Shown here: positions 16,394 through 25,857 of the stretch, in pieces | How the letters are laid out: the number at the start of each line of letters is the position of its first letter | How positions within the stretch are numbered: the stretch's first letter is position 1 | Made by a program: the position numbers and the translations under genes | The notes under the pieces: model-generated | Database searches by the model: none | What the model saw: the letters and a program-made list of their open reading frames with translations, nothing else | Told to the model about the DNA's origin: nothing | NCBI RefSeq assembly: GCF_043876815.1 | Contig: NZ_JBAWKA010000001.1 | Span: forward strand, 310,001 to 374,000 | Reading direction: 5' to 3' | Length of the DNA: 64,000 bases | Source: Gaetbulibacter_A sp043876815 | Lineage (GTDB): Bacteria; Bacteroidota; Bacteroidia; Flavobacteriales; Flavobacteriaceae

Positions 16394-16977
16394 AAGACAA
16401 AAAAAGGTATCTATCGGAGGTTCAAGACAGGGATCATAAATTTCCAAAAAATTTCCCGGGAAAGGTAATTCCTGCCGGAAATGGAGCGAACGTCATTGTT
16501 ACTTCATTGGATAAAATAATCAACTGGGGGCGATCAAATTCTCTTTGGTCACTTTATTTTGGCACGAGTTGTTGTGCGATTGAAATGATGCAAACAGGAG
16601 CTGCAAGGCATGATTATTCGAGATTTGGTTTTGAGGTTGCACGTCCTTCCCCAAGGCAGGCAGATTTAATCATTATAGCAGGCACCATTGTTAATAAAAT
16701 GGCGCCTGTTTTACGTCGTTTATACGACCAGATGGCAGAGCCAAAATATGTTATTGCTATGGGTGCTTGTGCTATCTCTGGAGGCCCCTTTTTTTATAAT
16801 ACATATTCTGTTGTTAAAGGAGCGGACCATGTAATTCCGGTAGATGTTTATGTTCCTGGGTGTCCGCCTCGCCCGGAGGCTTTATTAGAAGGGATGTTAA
16901 TGCTTCAAGATAAAATTAGAACAGAAAACATGAAGCATAAAGACAATCCTATAGACGGGTTTGACGAAGGACTATAA
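16384..16977 (+). CDS. nuoB: NADH-quinone oxidoreductase subunit B (N2 cluster)
   Basis: The 197-residue peripheral subunit carries cluster N2, the final Fe-S centre before quinone. The cluster ligands are visible in GTSCCAIEMMQTGAARHDYSRFG, GACAISGGPF and VPGCPPRPEALLEG. The start at 16384 (MGVEDKKRYLS) is chosen because an AAGGAG ribosome-binding sequence (16371-16376) lies at good distance, while the ATG seven codons earlier lies inside nuoA without one. It overlaps nuoA by 10 bases. Confidence 0.93.
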   Translation: MGVEDKKRYLSEVQDRDHKFPKNFPGKVIPAGNGANVIVTSLDKIINWGRSNSLWSLYFGTSCCAIEMMQTGAARHDYSRFGFEVARPSPRQADLIIIAGTIVNKMAPVLRRLYDQMAEPKYVIAMGACAISGGPFFYNTYSVVKGADHVIPVDVYVPGCPPRPEALLEGMLMLQDKIRTENMKHKDNPIDGFDEGL

Positions 16978-16987
16978 AAATGGAATT

Positions 16988-17449
16988 ATGAAAAACGAAG
17001 CGTTACAAGATTTAATAGGGAGTTGGATTCCAGATTTAGAATTTTCTGAAGAAGCATCCCAATTTTTGAATATTTCCGTAAAACCAGAACAGCTTCATCA
17101 TTTAATGACGGCATTAAAAAATAATCCTGAAACGTATTTTGATTATTTATTTTGTTTAAGCGGTGTTGACTGGGAACCAGAATTAGGTGTCGTCTATCAT
17201 TTAGAATCTACCAAGTATCGTCATATCGTTGTTGTAAAAGTGAAAACTGAAGACCGGGAAAATCCAATCATAGATACAGTAAGTGATATATGGAGAACTG
17301 CTGAATTTCATGAGCGCGAAGTTTTTGATTTTTTCGGAATAAAATTCAATAATCATCCAAATTTAAAGCGATTGTTTTTAACAGATGAATGGGATGGATT
17401 TCCCCTGAGAAAGGATTATGTCGATGATATTAATATGGTTATCAAATAA
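16988..17449 (+). CDS. nuoC: NADH-quinone oxidoreductase subunit C
   Basis: The 153-residue peripheral subunit shows the family pattern: LFCLSGVDWEPELGVVYHL, then the signature WRTAEFHEREVFDFFGIKFNNHPNLKRLFL and the end FPLRKDYV. It is separate from NuoD, unlike the fused NuoCD of E. coli and many Bacteroidetes gut species. The ATG at 16988 lies 10 bases after the nuoB stop; the in-frame TTG at 16961 would overlap nuoB and is not favoured. Confidence 0.92.
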   Translation: MKNEALQDLIGSWIPDLEFSEEASQFLNISVKPEQLHHLMTALKNNPETYFDYLFCLSGVDWEPELGVVYHLESTKYRHIVVVKVKTEDRENPIIDTVSDIWRTAEFHEREVFDFFGIKFNNHPNLKRLFLTDEWDGFPLRKDYVDDINMVIK

Positions 17450-17455
17450 GTAAAT

Positions 17456-18577
17456 ATGGAAACAGTTACTATTAATAACAACTTTAAATCTGAAGAATAT
17501 TTTATTAATATGGGGCCTCAGCACCCTGCGACGCATGGTGTGCTAAGATTAATATTGACTATCGACGGTGAAATCATTAAAAGAGTAGAACCAGACTTAG
17601 GATATATACATCGTTCTATTGAAAAAATGTGCGAACGTGATAGCTATCAGCAAATAGTTCATTTAACAGATAGAATGGATTATCTGTCATCTCACATTAA
17701 CAATGAGGCCGTCTGTTTAACTGTTGAAAACGCACTTGAAATTGAGGTTCCTGAGCGGGTAAAAGTAGTTAGAACTATTCTAAGCGAGCTTACTCGAATT
17801 GCATCCCATTGTTTGTGGTGGGGCGTTATGGGAATGGATGTTGGCGCCTTGACTACCTATTTTTATGGTTTTAGAGATCGTGAAATGATCAATGATATTT
17901 TTGAGGAAACTTGTGGCGCCCGATTAACAATGAATTATAATATCCCGGGCGGACTGATGTTCGACATTCATCCAAATTTTGTTAATAGAACTAAAGAATT
18001 TGTATCGCATTTTAAGTCGAAACTTCCAGAATACGATGAACTGCTAACGGGTAATGTAATATTTCAAAAAAGAACAAAAGGGGTAGGAATATTATCAAAA
18101 GAAGACGCTATTTCCTTTGGAGCTTCTGGTCCCGTAGGACGAGGTTCGGGATATTCTTGTGATGTAAGAAAGCATCATCCTTACAGCGCATACGATCGTG
18201 TAGTTTTTACGGAATCTTTAAAAACAGAAGGGGATACGTTTGCCCGTTACCTTGTTAGAATTCAAGAAATGTGGGAGTCTCTGGCTATAATAGAGCAACT
18301 AATAGTTAATATTCCAGATGGCGATCACAAAGTAACTACCAATGCAGTTATCAAATTACCAAAAGGAGAGTTTTACCAACGGGTAGAAACAGCTCGTGGA
18401 GAATTAGGAGTCTATATCATTAGTACAGGAACAAAAAACCCATATCGACTTAAATTTCGATCTCCAGGATTTTCAAATTTATCGTTACTAAATCATATAG
18501 CAGTTGGTGGGAAAATAGGAGATTTAGTTGCAAGTATGGCCACTTTAGACTTGGTAATTCCTGATATTGATAGATAA
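17456..18577 (+). CDS. nuoD: NADH-quinone oxidoreductase subunit D (49 kDa, quinone site)
   Basis: The 373-residue subunit forms most of the quinone-binding pocket and is related to the large subunit of NiFe hydrogenases. It shows MGPQHPATHGVLRLIL near the start, LGYIHRSIEKMCE, the MDYLSSHINNEAVC segment, GASGPVGRGSGYSCDVRKHHPY and the C-terminal sequence ending DLVIPDIDR. The hydrogenase nickel cysteines are absent, as expected for complex I. It follows nuoC by six bases. Confidence 0.94.
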   Translation: METVTINNNFKSEEYFINMGPQHPATHGVLRLILTIDGEIIKRVEPDLGYIHRSIEKMCERDSYQQIVHLTDRMDYLSSHINNEAVCLTVENALEIEVPERVKVVRTILSELTRIASHCLWWGVMGMDVGALTTYFYGFRDREMINDIFEETCGARLTMNYNIPGGLMFDIHPNFVNRTKEFVSHFKSKLPEYDELLTGNVIFQKRTKGVGILSKEDAISFGASGPVGRGSGYSCDVRKHHPYSAYDRVVFTESLKTEGDTFARYLVRIQEMWESLAIIEQLIVNIPDGDHKVTTNAVIKLPKGEFYQRVETARGELGVYIISTGTKNPYRLKFRSPGFSNLSLLNHIAVGGKIGDLVASMATLDLVIPDIDR

Positions 18578-18588
18578 TATATAACACT

Positions 18589-19653
18589 ATGAATATAGCT
18601 TTAAATATAACCAAAACTATACAAGATTGGCTTGTTAGCTTAATGCCGGAAAGTGTCGCTAGTATTGCTGCCATGGTTTTGGTCGCTCTAATTTATCTCG
18701 TAATTTTTGCAGTGGCGGGACTTTACTTAGTATTACTTGAAAGAAGGGTTGCTGCTTGGTTTCAGTTACGAATTGGACCTAATAGAGTTGGTCCACTAGG
18801 ATTATTTCAAACCATGGCAGATGCTTTGAAACTAGTTTCAAAAGAGTTGACAGGTACTGTTAAAGCAGATAAATTTTTATACAATTTAGCACCTTACTTT
18901 GTAATTATATCATCACTAATGGCCTTAGCTATTTTTCCTTTTACGCAAGGTTTTCAGGCATTCGACATAAATATTGGTGTCTTCTTTTTAATAGCGATCT
19001 CTTCTATTGGTGTGATTGGAATATTATTAGGTGGATGGAGTAGTAACAATAAATTTGCACTAATCGGAGCCATGCGAAGTGGTGTTCAAACAATAAGCTA
19101 TGAGTTGTCCATTGGGTTGTCCTTATTAACGATGATATTACTAACGGGAACCTTGCAATTGTCTCAGATCGTTGAGGTTCAAAAAAATGGGTGGCTAATT
19201 GTTCAAGGGCATATCCCGGCAATTATTGCTTTTATGATTTATATGATTGCTGGAACGGCCGAAACCAACCGAGCGCCTTTTGATATGGTGGAGGCGGAGT
19301 CTGAATTAGGGGCTGGTTTTCATACGGAATACTCAGGAATGAAATTTGCCTATTTCTTTTTAGCAGAATTTATAAACATGTTTATTATAGCTGCTATCGC
19401 AACTACTATTTTTTTTGGAGCTTGGTTGTCTCCCTTTGGAATCACTCAATCCGTTCCGTGGTTAGGAGTCTTTTGGTTTTTAGGCAAAACATTGGTTTTA
19501 GTGTTTCTAATGATGTGGTTTAGGTGGACTTTTCCAAGATTAAGGGTTGACCAATTACTGACCTTGGAATGGAAATATTTGTTGCCTATTAACTTAGTAA
19601 ACTTGGTGGTTATGGCAATAATTGTTTGGTTAAACATAACGATTAATTTTTAG
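18589..19653 (+). CDS. nuoH: NADH-quinone oxidoreductase subunit H
   Basis: This 354-residue integral membrane subunit joins the peripheral and membrane arms. Eight or so hydrophobic helices are visible, along with the diagnostic loop LLERRVAAWFQLRIGPNRVGP near the N-terminus, and the conserved acidic cytoplasmic segment NRAPFDMVEAESELGAGFHTEYSG. The C-terminal RWTFPRLRVDQLLTLEWK motif is also present. All features needed for proton coupling appear intact. Confidence 0.94.
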   Translation: MNIALNITKTIQDWLVSLMPESVASIAAMVLVALIYLVIFAVAGLYLVLLERRVAAWFQLRIGPNRVGPLGLFQTMADALKLVSKELTGTVKADKFLYNLAPYFVIISSLMALAIFPFTQGFQAFDINIGVFFLIAISSIGVIGILLGGWSSNNKFALIGAMRSGVQTISYELSIGLSLLTMILLTGTLQLSQIVEVQKNGWLIVQGHIPAIIAFMIYMIAGTAETNRAPFDMVEAESELGAGFHTEYSGMKFAYFFLAEFINMFIIAAIATTIFFGAWLSPFGITQSVPWLGVFWFLGKTLVLVFLMMWFRWTFPRLRVDQLLTLEWKYLLPINLVNLVVMAIIVWLNITINF

Positions 19654-19658
19654 GGAAG

Positions 19659-20135
19659 ATGAGTTATTTTTCAGAGATATATAAAGGAATAAAAACACTG
19701 CTTACGGGCATGCGCGTTACTGGAAAGTACTTTTTACATTCACGGAAAGGAGCTATTACACAGCAATATCCAGACAATAGAGACACTTTAAAAATGTTTG
19801 AACGCTTTCGTGGAGAAGTAGTGATGCCACATGACGAAAATAATGAACATCAGTGTACAGGTTGTCAAAAATGTGAAATTGCTTGCCCTAATGGAAGTAT
19901 TGAGATTATTTGGGATAGAGGGATCGATGAAGAAACCGGTAAAAAGAAAAAGAAAATCGATAAGCATATTTATCATTTAGGGCTTTGTACCATGTGCGGT
20001 TTATGTATAGAAGCTTGTCCAACTGATGCCATTGTTTGGGCTCAAAATTATGAGAACTCTGTTTACGACCGAACAAAACTTACAAAAGTTTTAAATAGAC
20101 CAAGTTCTAAAGTTAAAGCAGGAATAGAAGATTAG
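19659..20135 (+). CDS. nuoI: NADH-quinone oxidoreductase subunit I (two [4Fe-4S] clusters)
   Basis: The 158-residue subunit carries clusters N6a and N6b. Both motifs are complete: CTGCQKCEIACP and CTMCGLCIEACP. Because the NADH module is missing from this operon, NuoI would be the most exposed Fe-S entry point and a natural docking site for ferredoxin, an inference drawn from how cyanobacterial and archaeal 11-subunit complexes work. A lysine-rich loop (GKKKKKIDKHIYH in part) lies between the two motifs. Confidence 0.94.
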   Translation: MSYFSEIYKGIKTLLTGMRVTGKYFLHSRKGAITQQYPDNRDTLKMFERFRGEVVMPHDENNEHQCTGCQKCEIACPNGSIEIIWDRGIDEETGKKKKKIDKHIYHLGLCTMCGLCIEACPTDAIVWAQNYENSVYDRTKLTKVLNRPSSKVKAGIED

Positions 20136-20139
20136 CGCT

Positions 20140-20664
20140 ATGGAAAAATATATATTTTACATTTTATCGGTTATTGTAGTAGCTTTTGCAATGGCTTCTG
20201 TGTCAAGCAGAAAAATGCTGAGGTCTGTTATCTATTTATTGTTTGTCCTTTGTGGGATAGCCGGATTTTATTTTTTAATCGATTATAATTTTCTGGCAGC
20301 CGTTCAATTAACTGTCTATGCGGGTGGTATTGTAGTACTTATAATATTTTCTGTTTTATTAGTGCATCACATAGAAATGGAATTGGAAATAGCCAAGAGA
20401 TCCAAACAACTACTCATAGGTTCGACATGTTTAATTGGGCTTGGCGTTTTTTTATACACTATTTACAATCATACTTTTAATGTTATACAAAACACCAATA
20501 CAACAACAACTGGAGATATAGGCTCTAGACTGTTAAGCTTTGAAGCGGGGGGATTTATATTGCCATTCGAAGTCATTAGTATTTTGTTGTTAGCTGCTAT
20601 GATTGGTAGTATTGTCATTGCAAAAGGGAAAAAACTATCCACTAAAAACAATGAGCCTTTATGA
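20140..20664 (+). CDS. nuoJ: NADH-quinone oxidoreductase subunit J
   Basis: The 174-residue membrane subunit has about five helices, with the family motif FLAAVQLTVYAGGIVVLIIFSVLLVHH in context; this helix carries the pi-bulge region involved in coupling. The C-terminal helix (LPFEVISILLLAAMIGSIVIAK) is also typical. Its last bases overlap nuoK by four (ATGA), which suggests translational coupling. Confidence 0.92.
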   Translation: MEKYIFYILSVIVVAFAMASVSSRKMLRSVIYLLFVLCGIAGFYFLIDYNFLAAVQLTVYAGGIVVLIIFSVLLVHHIEMELEIAKRSKQLLIGSTCLIGLGVFLYTIYNHTFNVIQNTNTTTTGDIGSRLLSFEAGGFILPFEVISILLLAAMIGSIVIAKGKKLSTKNNEPL

Positions 20665-20978
20665 TTATTGGAGTTAGCATATACGAACTACTTACCGTCA
20701 CCTCAATCATATTTTTTATAGGGGTCTACGGTTTCATGACGAGAAAAAACCTAATATCTATTTTAATTTCAATAGAACTCATATTAAATGCTTCAGTTGT
20801 AAATTTTGTTGTTATTAACAAATATCTATATCCGGATATGCTACAAGGAGTTGTTTTTTCATTATTTATTATTGCTGTTGCTGCTGCCGAAACTGCTTTG
20901 GCGGTATCTATAATAATAAACCTGTACAGGCAAATCAGTTCTGTTGAAGTAAAAGACACGGAAAACATGAAATATTAA
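20661..20978 (+). CDS. nuoK: NADH-quinone oxidoreductase subunit K
   Basis: The 105-residue subunit has three helices and both conserved membrane glutamates of the family: one in SILISIELILNASVVNFV and one in the AVAAAETALAVSIIINLYR segment. These residues belong to the proton path. It overlaps nuoJ by four bases and is followed after 10 bases by nuoL. Confidence 0.93.
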   Translation: MIIGVSIYELLTVTSIIFFIGVYGFMTRKNLISILISIELILNASVVNFVVINKYLYPDMLQGVVFSLFIIAVAAAETALAVSIIINLYRQISSVEVKDTENMKY

Positions 20979-20988
20979 AAGTTTAAAT

Positions 20989-22908
20989 ATGAATCTAACT
21001 TATATCATATTAATACCCTTAATTCCACTGCTGGTTTTCTTGCTACTAGGAATTTTTAATCAAAAAATTAAACCTAAGATTTCAGGATATATTGGGGTTT
21101 TAGGACTAACAATTTCTGCAGTATTGTCTTTTTATGCAGGATATAAGTACTTTTTTGAAATCGGAAAAGTTGGTGGTGTTTATCAAACATTGACTGCAAG
21201 AACGACATGGATGAATTTTACAGATACGCTTAGTATTGATATGGGAATCCTAATTGACCCAATATCTGTTATGATGCTGTGTGTGGTATCTATAGTGTCT
21301 TTGATGGTACATGTTTATAGCCGAGGATATATGAAAGGGGATGATGGTTATACCAAATTCTTTGCTTTTTTAGGTCTCTTTTCATTTTCAATGTTCGGAT
21401 TGGTGTTAGCAACAAACCTTTTTCAAATCTATATTTTTTGGGAATTAGTAGGAGTGTCGTCCTATTTATTGATAGGCTATTATTATACAAAACCTTCCGC
21501 CGTATCTGCAGCTAAAAAAGCATTTATTGTTACGCGTTTTGCCGATTTAGGGTTTTTAATAGGCATCTTAATTGTGGGTTATTACACAGGTACTTATGAT
21601 TTTGAAACGCTGAATAACCCGGAAGGAAGTGCTATTTTAAATTGGGCAGCAACCTCTTTTATGGGGTTGTCCGGATTAACTTGGGCTTTAATTTTAATTT
21701 TTATTGGTTGTGCTGGTAAATCGGCGATGTTTCCATTACATATTTGGTTACCAGATGCTATGGAAGGTCCTACACCCGTTTCAGCTTTAATTCATGCAGC
21801 TACTATGGTCGTTGCTGGAGTGTATTTAGTAGCAAGATTATTTCCTATGTATTATTTCGTTGAGGATGGATACGCTCTTAATATCGTTGCTTATGTTGGT
21901 GCTTTTTCGGCGCTGTTTGCGGCGATAATAGCCATTACTCAAACTGATATAAAGCGTGTTTTAGCATTCTCAACTATGTCTCAATTAGGTTATATGATGT
22001 TGGCGCTAGGTGTTTCTGGTTATGAAGGTCATGAAGGTTTAGGATATATGGCATCTATGTTCCATTTGTTTACCCACGCTATGTTTAAGGCCTTATTATT
22101 TTTAGGTGCAGGATCTGTAATTCATGCGGTTCATAGTAATTTAATAACCGATATGGGTAATTTGCGTAAGTACATGCCCATAACCAATATTACCTTTTTA
22201 ATTGCTGCATTGGCAATTGCTGGGATTCCTCCATTTGCTGGTTTTTGGAGTAAAGATGAAATTTTAGCAGCTGCTTTTGAGCATAACAAACTTATCTATG
22301 TAGTAGCTGTATTTGTAGCCGGGTTAACGGCTTTCTATATGTTTAGATTATACTTTGGTATTTTCTGGGGAAAGGAAACAAAATACAAACATAGGCCCCA
22401 TGACTCTCCACTTTCAATGACATTTCCTTTAATAGTATTGGCACTATTAAGTATTGTTGGAGGATTTATACCGTTTAGTGAATTTGTAACACCAGATCGT
22501 ACTGGTTTTGAGGCCCATTTAAATTATCCGCTTGCCGCTGTTGCTGTTAGTGTTGGTTTAATAGGAATTTTATTGGCCTGGGTTTTCTATAAAAAAGAAA
22601 ATAGATTATCAGAAAGATTTGCAATTGGGTTTGGACCCTTATACAAATGGTCTTATGATAAATTTTATTTTGATGAGATTTATCTTTTCGTTACAAAAAA
22701 GATTTTATTTAAATGTGTTTCTGCACCAGCAGCATGGTTCGATAGACATGTGGTTGATGGAACGATGAACCTTATTGGAAACACCACAGTGAATACATCA
22801 AAAAAAATAAAGGGACTCCAATCTGGAAAAGTTCAAGATTATGCTTTTGCATTTATTTCAGGAGTTGTCATTATTGCTATAGTGTTTATTTATTTATGGA
22901 CAAACTAA
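20989..22908 (+). CDS. nuoL: NADH-quinone oxidoreductase subunit L
   Basis: The 639-residue antiporter-like subunit is the distal proton pump. The conserved glutamate helix FQIYIFWELVGVSSYLLIGYY, the lysine-bearing helix with GCAGKSAMFPLHIWLPDAMEGPTPVSALIHAATMV in context, and the LGYMMLALG segment are all visible. The long lateral helix at the C-terminus (about 560-639) is present, including the stretch KWSYDKFYFDEIYLFVTKK. Length is typical. Confidence 0.94.
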   Translation: MNLTYIILIPLIPLLVFLLLGIFNQKIKPKISGYIGVLGLTISAVLSFYAGYKYFFEIGKVGGVYQTLTARTTWMNFTDTLSIDMGILIDPISVMMLCVVSIVSLMVHVYSRGYMKGDDGYTKFFAFLGLFSFSMFGLVLATNLFQIYIFWELVGVSSYLLIGYYYTKPSAVSAAKKAFIVTRFADLGFLIGILIVGYYTGTYDFETLNNPEGSAILNWAATSFMGLSGLTWALILIFIGCAGKSAMFPLHIWLPDAMEGPTPVSALIHAATMVVAGVYLVARLFPMYYFVEDGYALNIVAYVGAFSALFAAIIAITQTDIKRVLAFSTMSQLGYMMLALGVSGYEGHEGLGYMASMFHLFTHAMFKALLFLGAGSVIHAVHSNLITDMGNLRKYMPITNITFLIAALAIAGIPPFAGFWSKDEILAAAFEHNKLIYVVAVFVAGLTAFYMFRLYFGIFWGKETKYKHRPHDSPLSMTFPLIVLALLSIVGGFIPFSEFVTPDRTGFEAHLNYPLAAVAVSVGLIGILLAWVFYKKENRLSERFAIGFGPLYKWSYDKFYFDEIYLFVTKKILFKCVSAPAAWFDRHVVDGTMNLIGNTTVNTSKKIKGLQSGKVQDYAFAFISGVVIIAIVFIYLWTN

Positions 22909-22917
22909 TTGAATAAT

Positions 22918-24405
22918 ATGGATATTTTATCACTTTTTGTGGCAGTACCGGTAATCACCATTTTAGCATTGGTGTTTTCAAAGGGTTTAAAACAAGCCAG
23001 ACAAATAGCTATGGTTGGAAGTTTTGTTCAATTGGGAATGGCCATAAATTTAGTGTTTGCTTATTTTAAAGAAAGAGCTGTTAATAATGATATCATGATT
23101 TTTACCAAAGATTTAGTTTGGTTTAAACAATTCAATATTCATTATAGTATTGGTGTTGATGGAATTTCAGTAGCACTTTTGGTCTTAACCTCTATTGTTG
23201 TTTTGGCAGGTGTTTTTATTTCCTGGAAAATGAAAGACCTACCCAAAGAATTCTTTGTGTCGTTGATTGTTCTTTCAACGGGCGTTTATGGGTTCTTTAT
23301 TTCTATAGACTTATTTACCATGTTTGTATTCTATGAAATTGCGGTTATACCCATGTATTTGTTAATTGGAATCTGGGGAAGTGGACCAAAAGAATATTCA
23401 GCAATGAAATTAACATTGATGCTTATGGGAGCATCTGCGGTATTATTGGTTGGCATTTTAGGAATTTACTTAAATTCAAATGCCGATGGGGGGCCTTTAA
23501 CTTTCAATATATTAGAAATTGCACAAGTGAACATCCCTTTGGAAGCTCAAAAACTATTTTTTCCATTAACTTTTATTGGTTTTGCAGTAATCGGCGCTTT
23601 ATTTCCTTTCCATACATGGTCGCCAGATGGCCACGCGTCAGCACCAACAGCAGTATCCATGCTACATGCAGGGGTTTTAATGAAACTAGGTGGTTATGGG
23701 GTTTTTCGAGTAGCTATGTTTTTATTACCTGAAGGAACATTACATTGGTCATGGTTCTTTATAATATTATCAGTAATAGGTGTTATTTATGGTGCATTTG
23801 CTGCCATCAAACAAACCGACTTAAAGTACATTAATGCATACTCTTCTGTGAGTCACTTAGGGATGGTGTTGTTTGCACTGTTAATGTTAAATAAAACGGC
23901 TTGGAATGGTGCCATATTACAATCACTTTCTCATGGGTTTATGACGGCATTGTTCTTCGCTTTAATTGGGATGATTTACGAAAGAACACACACAAGGGAT
24001 ATTAGAAAATTAGGAGGATTGCTTAAAGTAATACCTTTTATTTCAGTTATCTACGTTATAGCTGGTTTGGCATCATTAGGACTACCTGGGTTTAGTGGAT
24101 ATGTGGCAGAAATGAACATTTTCGTGGGTGCTTTCCAACATGATGATATGTTTTATAGAGTGGCCACTATTATTTCTGTTTCTGCCATTGTGGTGACTGC
24201 AGTTTACGTATTAAGGGTGGTTGGTATCATGCTCATGGGGCCGGTTAAAAATGACGATTTTTTAGAGTTGCATAGAGCAACCTGGTTTGAAAAAACGGGA
24301 ATATTGTTATTACTGATACCTATAGTGGGGATTGGGGTTGCGCCTTTATGGTTAAGTGATATGATTTTAGCAAGTCTTGAACCTTTTATAAAAGGTGTTT
24401 TATAA
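22918..24405 (+). CDS. nuoM: NADH-quinone oxidoreductase subunit M
   Basis: The 495-residue antiporter-like subunit has about fourteen helices, with the conserved glutamate in FVFYEIAVIPMYLLIGIWG and the conserved lysine-histidine region in FPFHTWSPDGHASAPTAVSMLHAGVLMKLGGYG in context. The ATG at 22918 is preferred over an in-frame TTG three codons upstream that directly abuts the nuoL stop. It is a middle proton-pumping unit of the membrane arm. Confidence 0.94.
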   Translation: MDILSLFVAVPVITILALVFSKGLKQARQIAMVGSFVQLGMAINLVFAYFKERAVNNDIMIFTKDLVWFKQFNIHYSIGVDGISVALLVLTSIVVLAGVFISWKMKDLPKEFFVSLIVLSTGVYGFFISIDLFTMFVFYEIAVIPMYLLIGIWGSGPKEYSAMKLTLMLMGASAVLLVGILGIYLNSNADGGPLTFNILEIAQVNIPLEAQKLFFPLTFIGFAVIGALFPFHTWSPDGHASAPTAVSMLHAGVLMKLGGYGVFRVAMFLLPEGTLHWSWFFIILSVIGVIYGAFAAIKQTDLKYINAYSSVSHLGMVLFALLMLNKTAWNGAILQSLSHGFMTALFFALIGMIYERTHTRDIRKLGGLLKVIPFISVIYVIAGLASLGLPGFSGYVAEMNIFVGAFQHDDMFYRVATIISVSAIVVTAVYVLRVVGIMLMGPVKNDDFLELHRATWFEKTGILLLLIPIVGIGVAPLWLSDMILASLEPFIKGVL

Positions 24406-24423
24406 TTTAAAAGAACAACTAAA

Positions 24424-25851
24424 ATGAATTTCAGTAATTTTTTATTAATGCGGCATGAAATTTTGCTTTTGGCAATTATCTTGATATTGCTAATGGGCGA
24501 AATTTTTATTCGAGTAGAAAAGAAAAGCAGTATCATTCATTTAGCACTATTTCTTTTTGGAATCCATACGGCCATAGGTTTTTTTGCCATTGAAGAGGAT
24601 AGTTTGTTTGGAGGGATGTTCCGAACAAATACAATGATTCATTTCTTTAAGAACGTATTAAATATTGGAGTATTGATTTTATTATTGCAGTCGGCTGATT
24701 GGTTAAAGGAAAAAATATTCAGTGAAAACAAGGGAAGTGAATTCTTTATTTTATTGTTTTCCTCGTTGCTTGGTATGTATTTTATGATTTCGTCTGGAGA
24801 TTTCTTGATGTTTTATTTAGGGCTGGAATTATCTACTTTACCAGTAGCAGCATTGGCAGCTTTTGAAATTGGAAAACGAATATCCAGTGAAGCAGGGATA
24901 AAGCTCATATTATCTGCTGCATTGGCCTCAGGTGTATCATTATTTGGAATTTCCATGCTTTATGCGACTTCGGGTTCCATTTATTTTGATAGTATTACTG
25001 TAGTGATCACATCAAGCCATTTGACCTTATTAGGAATGATCTTATTTTTTGCAGGATTAGCATTTAAAATTTCGTTAGTGCCATTTCATTTCTGGACGGC
25101 AGATGTATATGAAGGCGCTCCAATTAGTATCGCTTCTTATTTGTCTGTCATTTCAAAAGGGGCTGCGGTATTTATATTAATGATTTTATTGTTCACTGTT
25201 TTAAAACCACTCATGCATGTATGGGAGAATATGATATATGTAATTGCCATAGCAACCATGTTTATTGGTAATTTATTTGCTTTAAGACAACAAAACATGA
25301 AGCGATTTTTGGCATTTTCGTCTATTGCCCAAGCAGGATTTATTTTATTGGGTTTGATAACAGGGTCACAATTAGGCACAGCAACCATGGTTTATTTCGT
25401 CATGATTTACATATTTTCAAACTTGGCAGCGTTTGGTGTTGTACAAGCTATTTCCTTGCAAACAGGAAAAGAAAACATGAATGATTATGAAGGCTTGTAT
25501 AGAACCAATCCAAATTTAAGTATAATCATGATGTTAGCCTTGTTTTCATTGGCAGGAATCCCTCCTTTAGCAGGTTTCTTTGGTAAGTTCTTCTTGTTCA
25601 CGGCAGCGGCGAGCAAAGGCTACTATTTATTGGTGTTTTTGGCGGTTGTTAACGTTACTATTTCCCTTTATTATTACTTATTGGTTGTCAGAGCGATGTT
25701 CTTAAGAAAAAGCAATAACCCTATTCCATATTTTAAGAACAAACTATACATGCGGCTAGGATTAATAATCGCATTTGTTGGTATTTTAGTGATTGGATTA
25801 TATAGCCCTTTGTATGATTATATTTATCAATTAAGTAATGCATTTAATTAG
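24424..25851 (+). CDS. nuoN: NADH-quinone oxidoreductase subunit N
   Basis: The 475-residue antiporter-like subunit carries the family segments LMFYLGLELSTLPVAALAAFE with its conserved glutamate, VPFHFWTADVYEGAPISIASYLSVISKGAA in context, and LAGIPPLAGFFGKFFLFTAA. It is the last recognised nuo gene, and the operon lacks nuoE, nuoF and nuoG. The unrecognised 109-residue gene starts six bases after its stop. Confidence 0.94.
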   Translation: MNFSNFLLMRHEILLLAIILILLMGEIFIRVEKKSSIIHLALFLFGIHTAIGFFAIEEDSLFGGMFRTNTMIHFFKNVLNIGVLILLLQSADWLKEKIFSENKGSEFFILLFSSLLGMYFMISSGDFLMFYLGLELSTLPVAALAAFEIGKRISSEAGIKLILSAALASGVSLFGISMLYATSGSIYFDSITVVITSSHLTLLGMILFFAGLAFKISLVPFHFWTADVYEGAPISIASYLSVISKGAAVFILMILLFTVLKPLMHVWENMIYVIAIATMFIGNLFALRQQNMKRFLAFSSIAQAGFILLGLITGSQLGTATMVYFVMIYIFSNLAAFGVVQAISLQTGKENMNDYEGLYRTNPNLSIIMMLALFSLAGIPPLAGFFGKFFLFTAAASKGYYLLVFLAVVNVTISLYYYLLVVRAMFLRKSNNPIPYFKNKLYMRLGLIIAFVGILVIGLYSPLYDYIYQLSNAFN

Positions 25852-25857
25852 AAGATT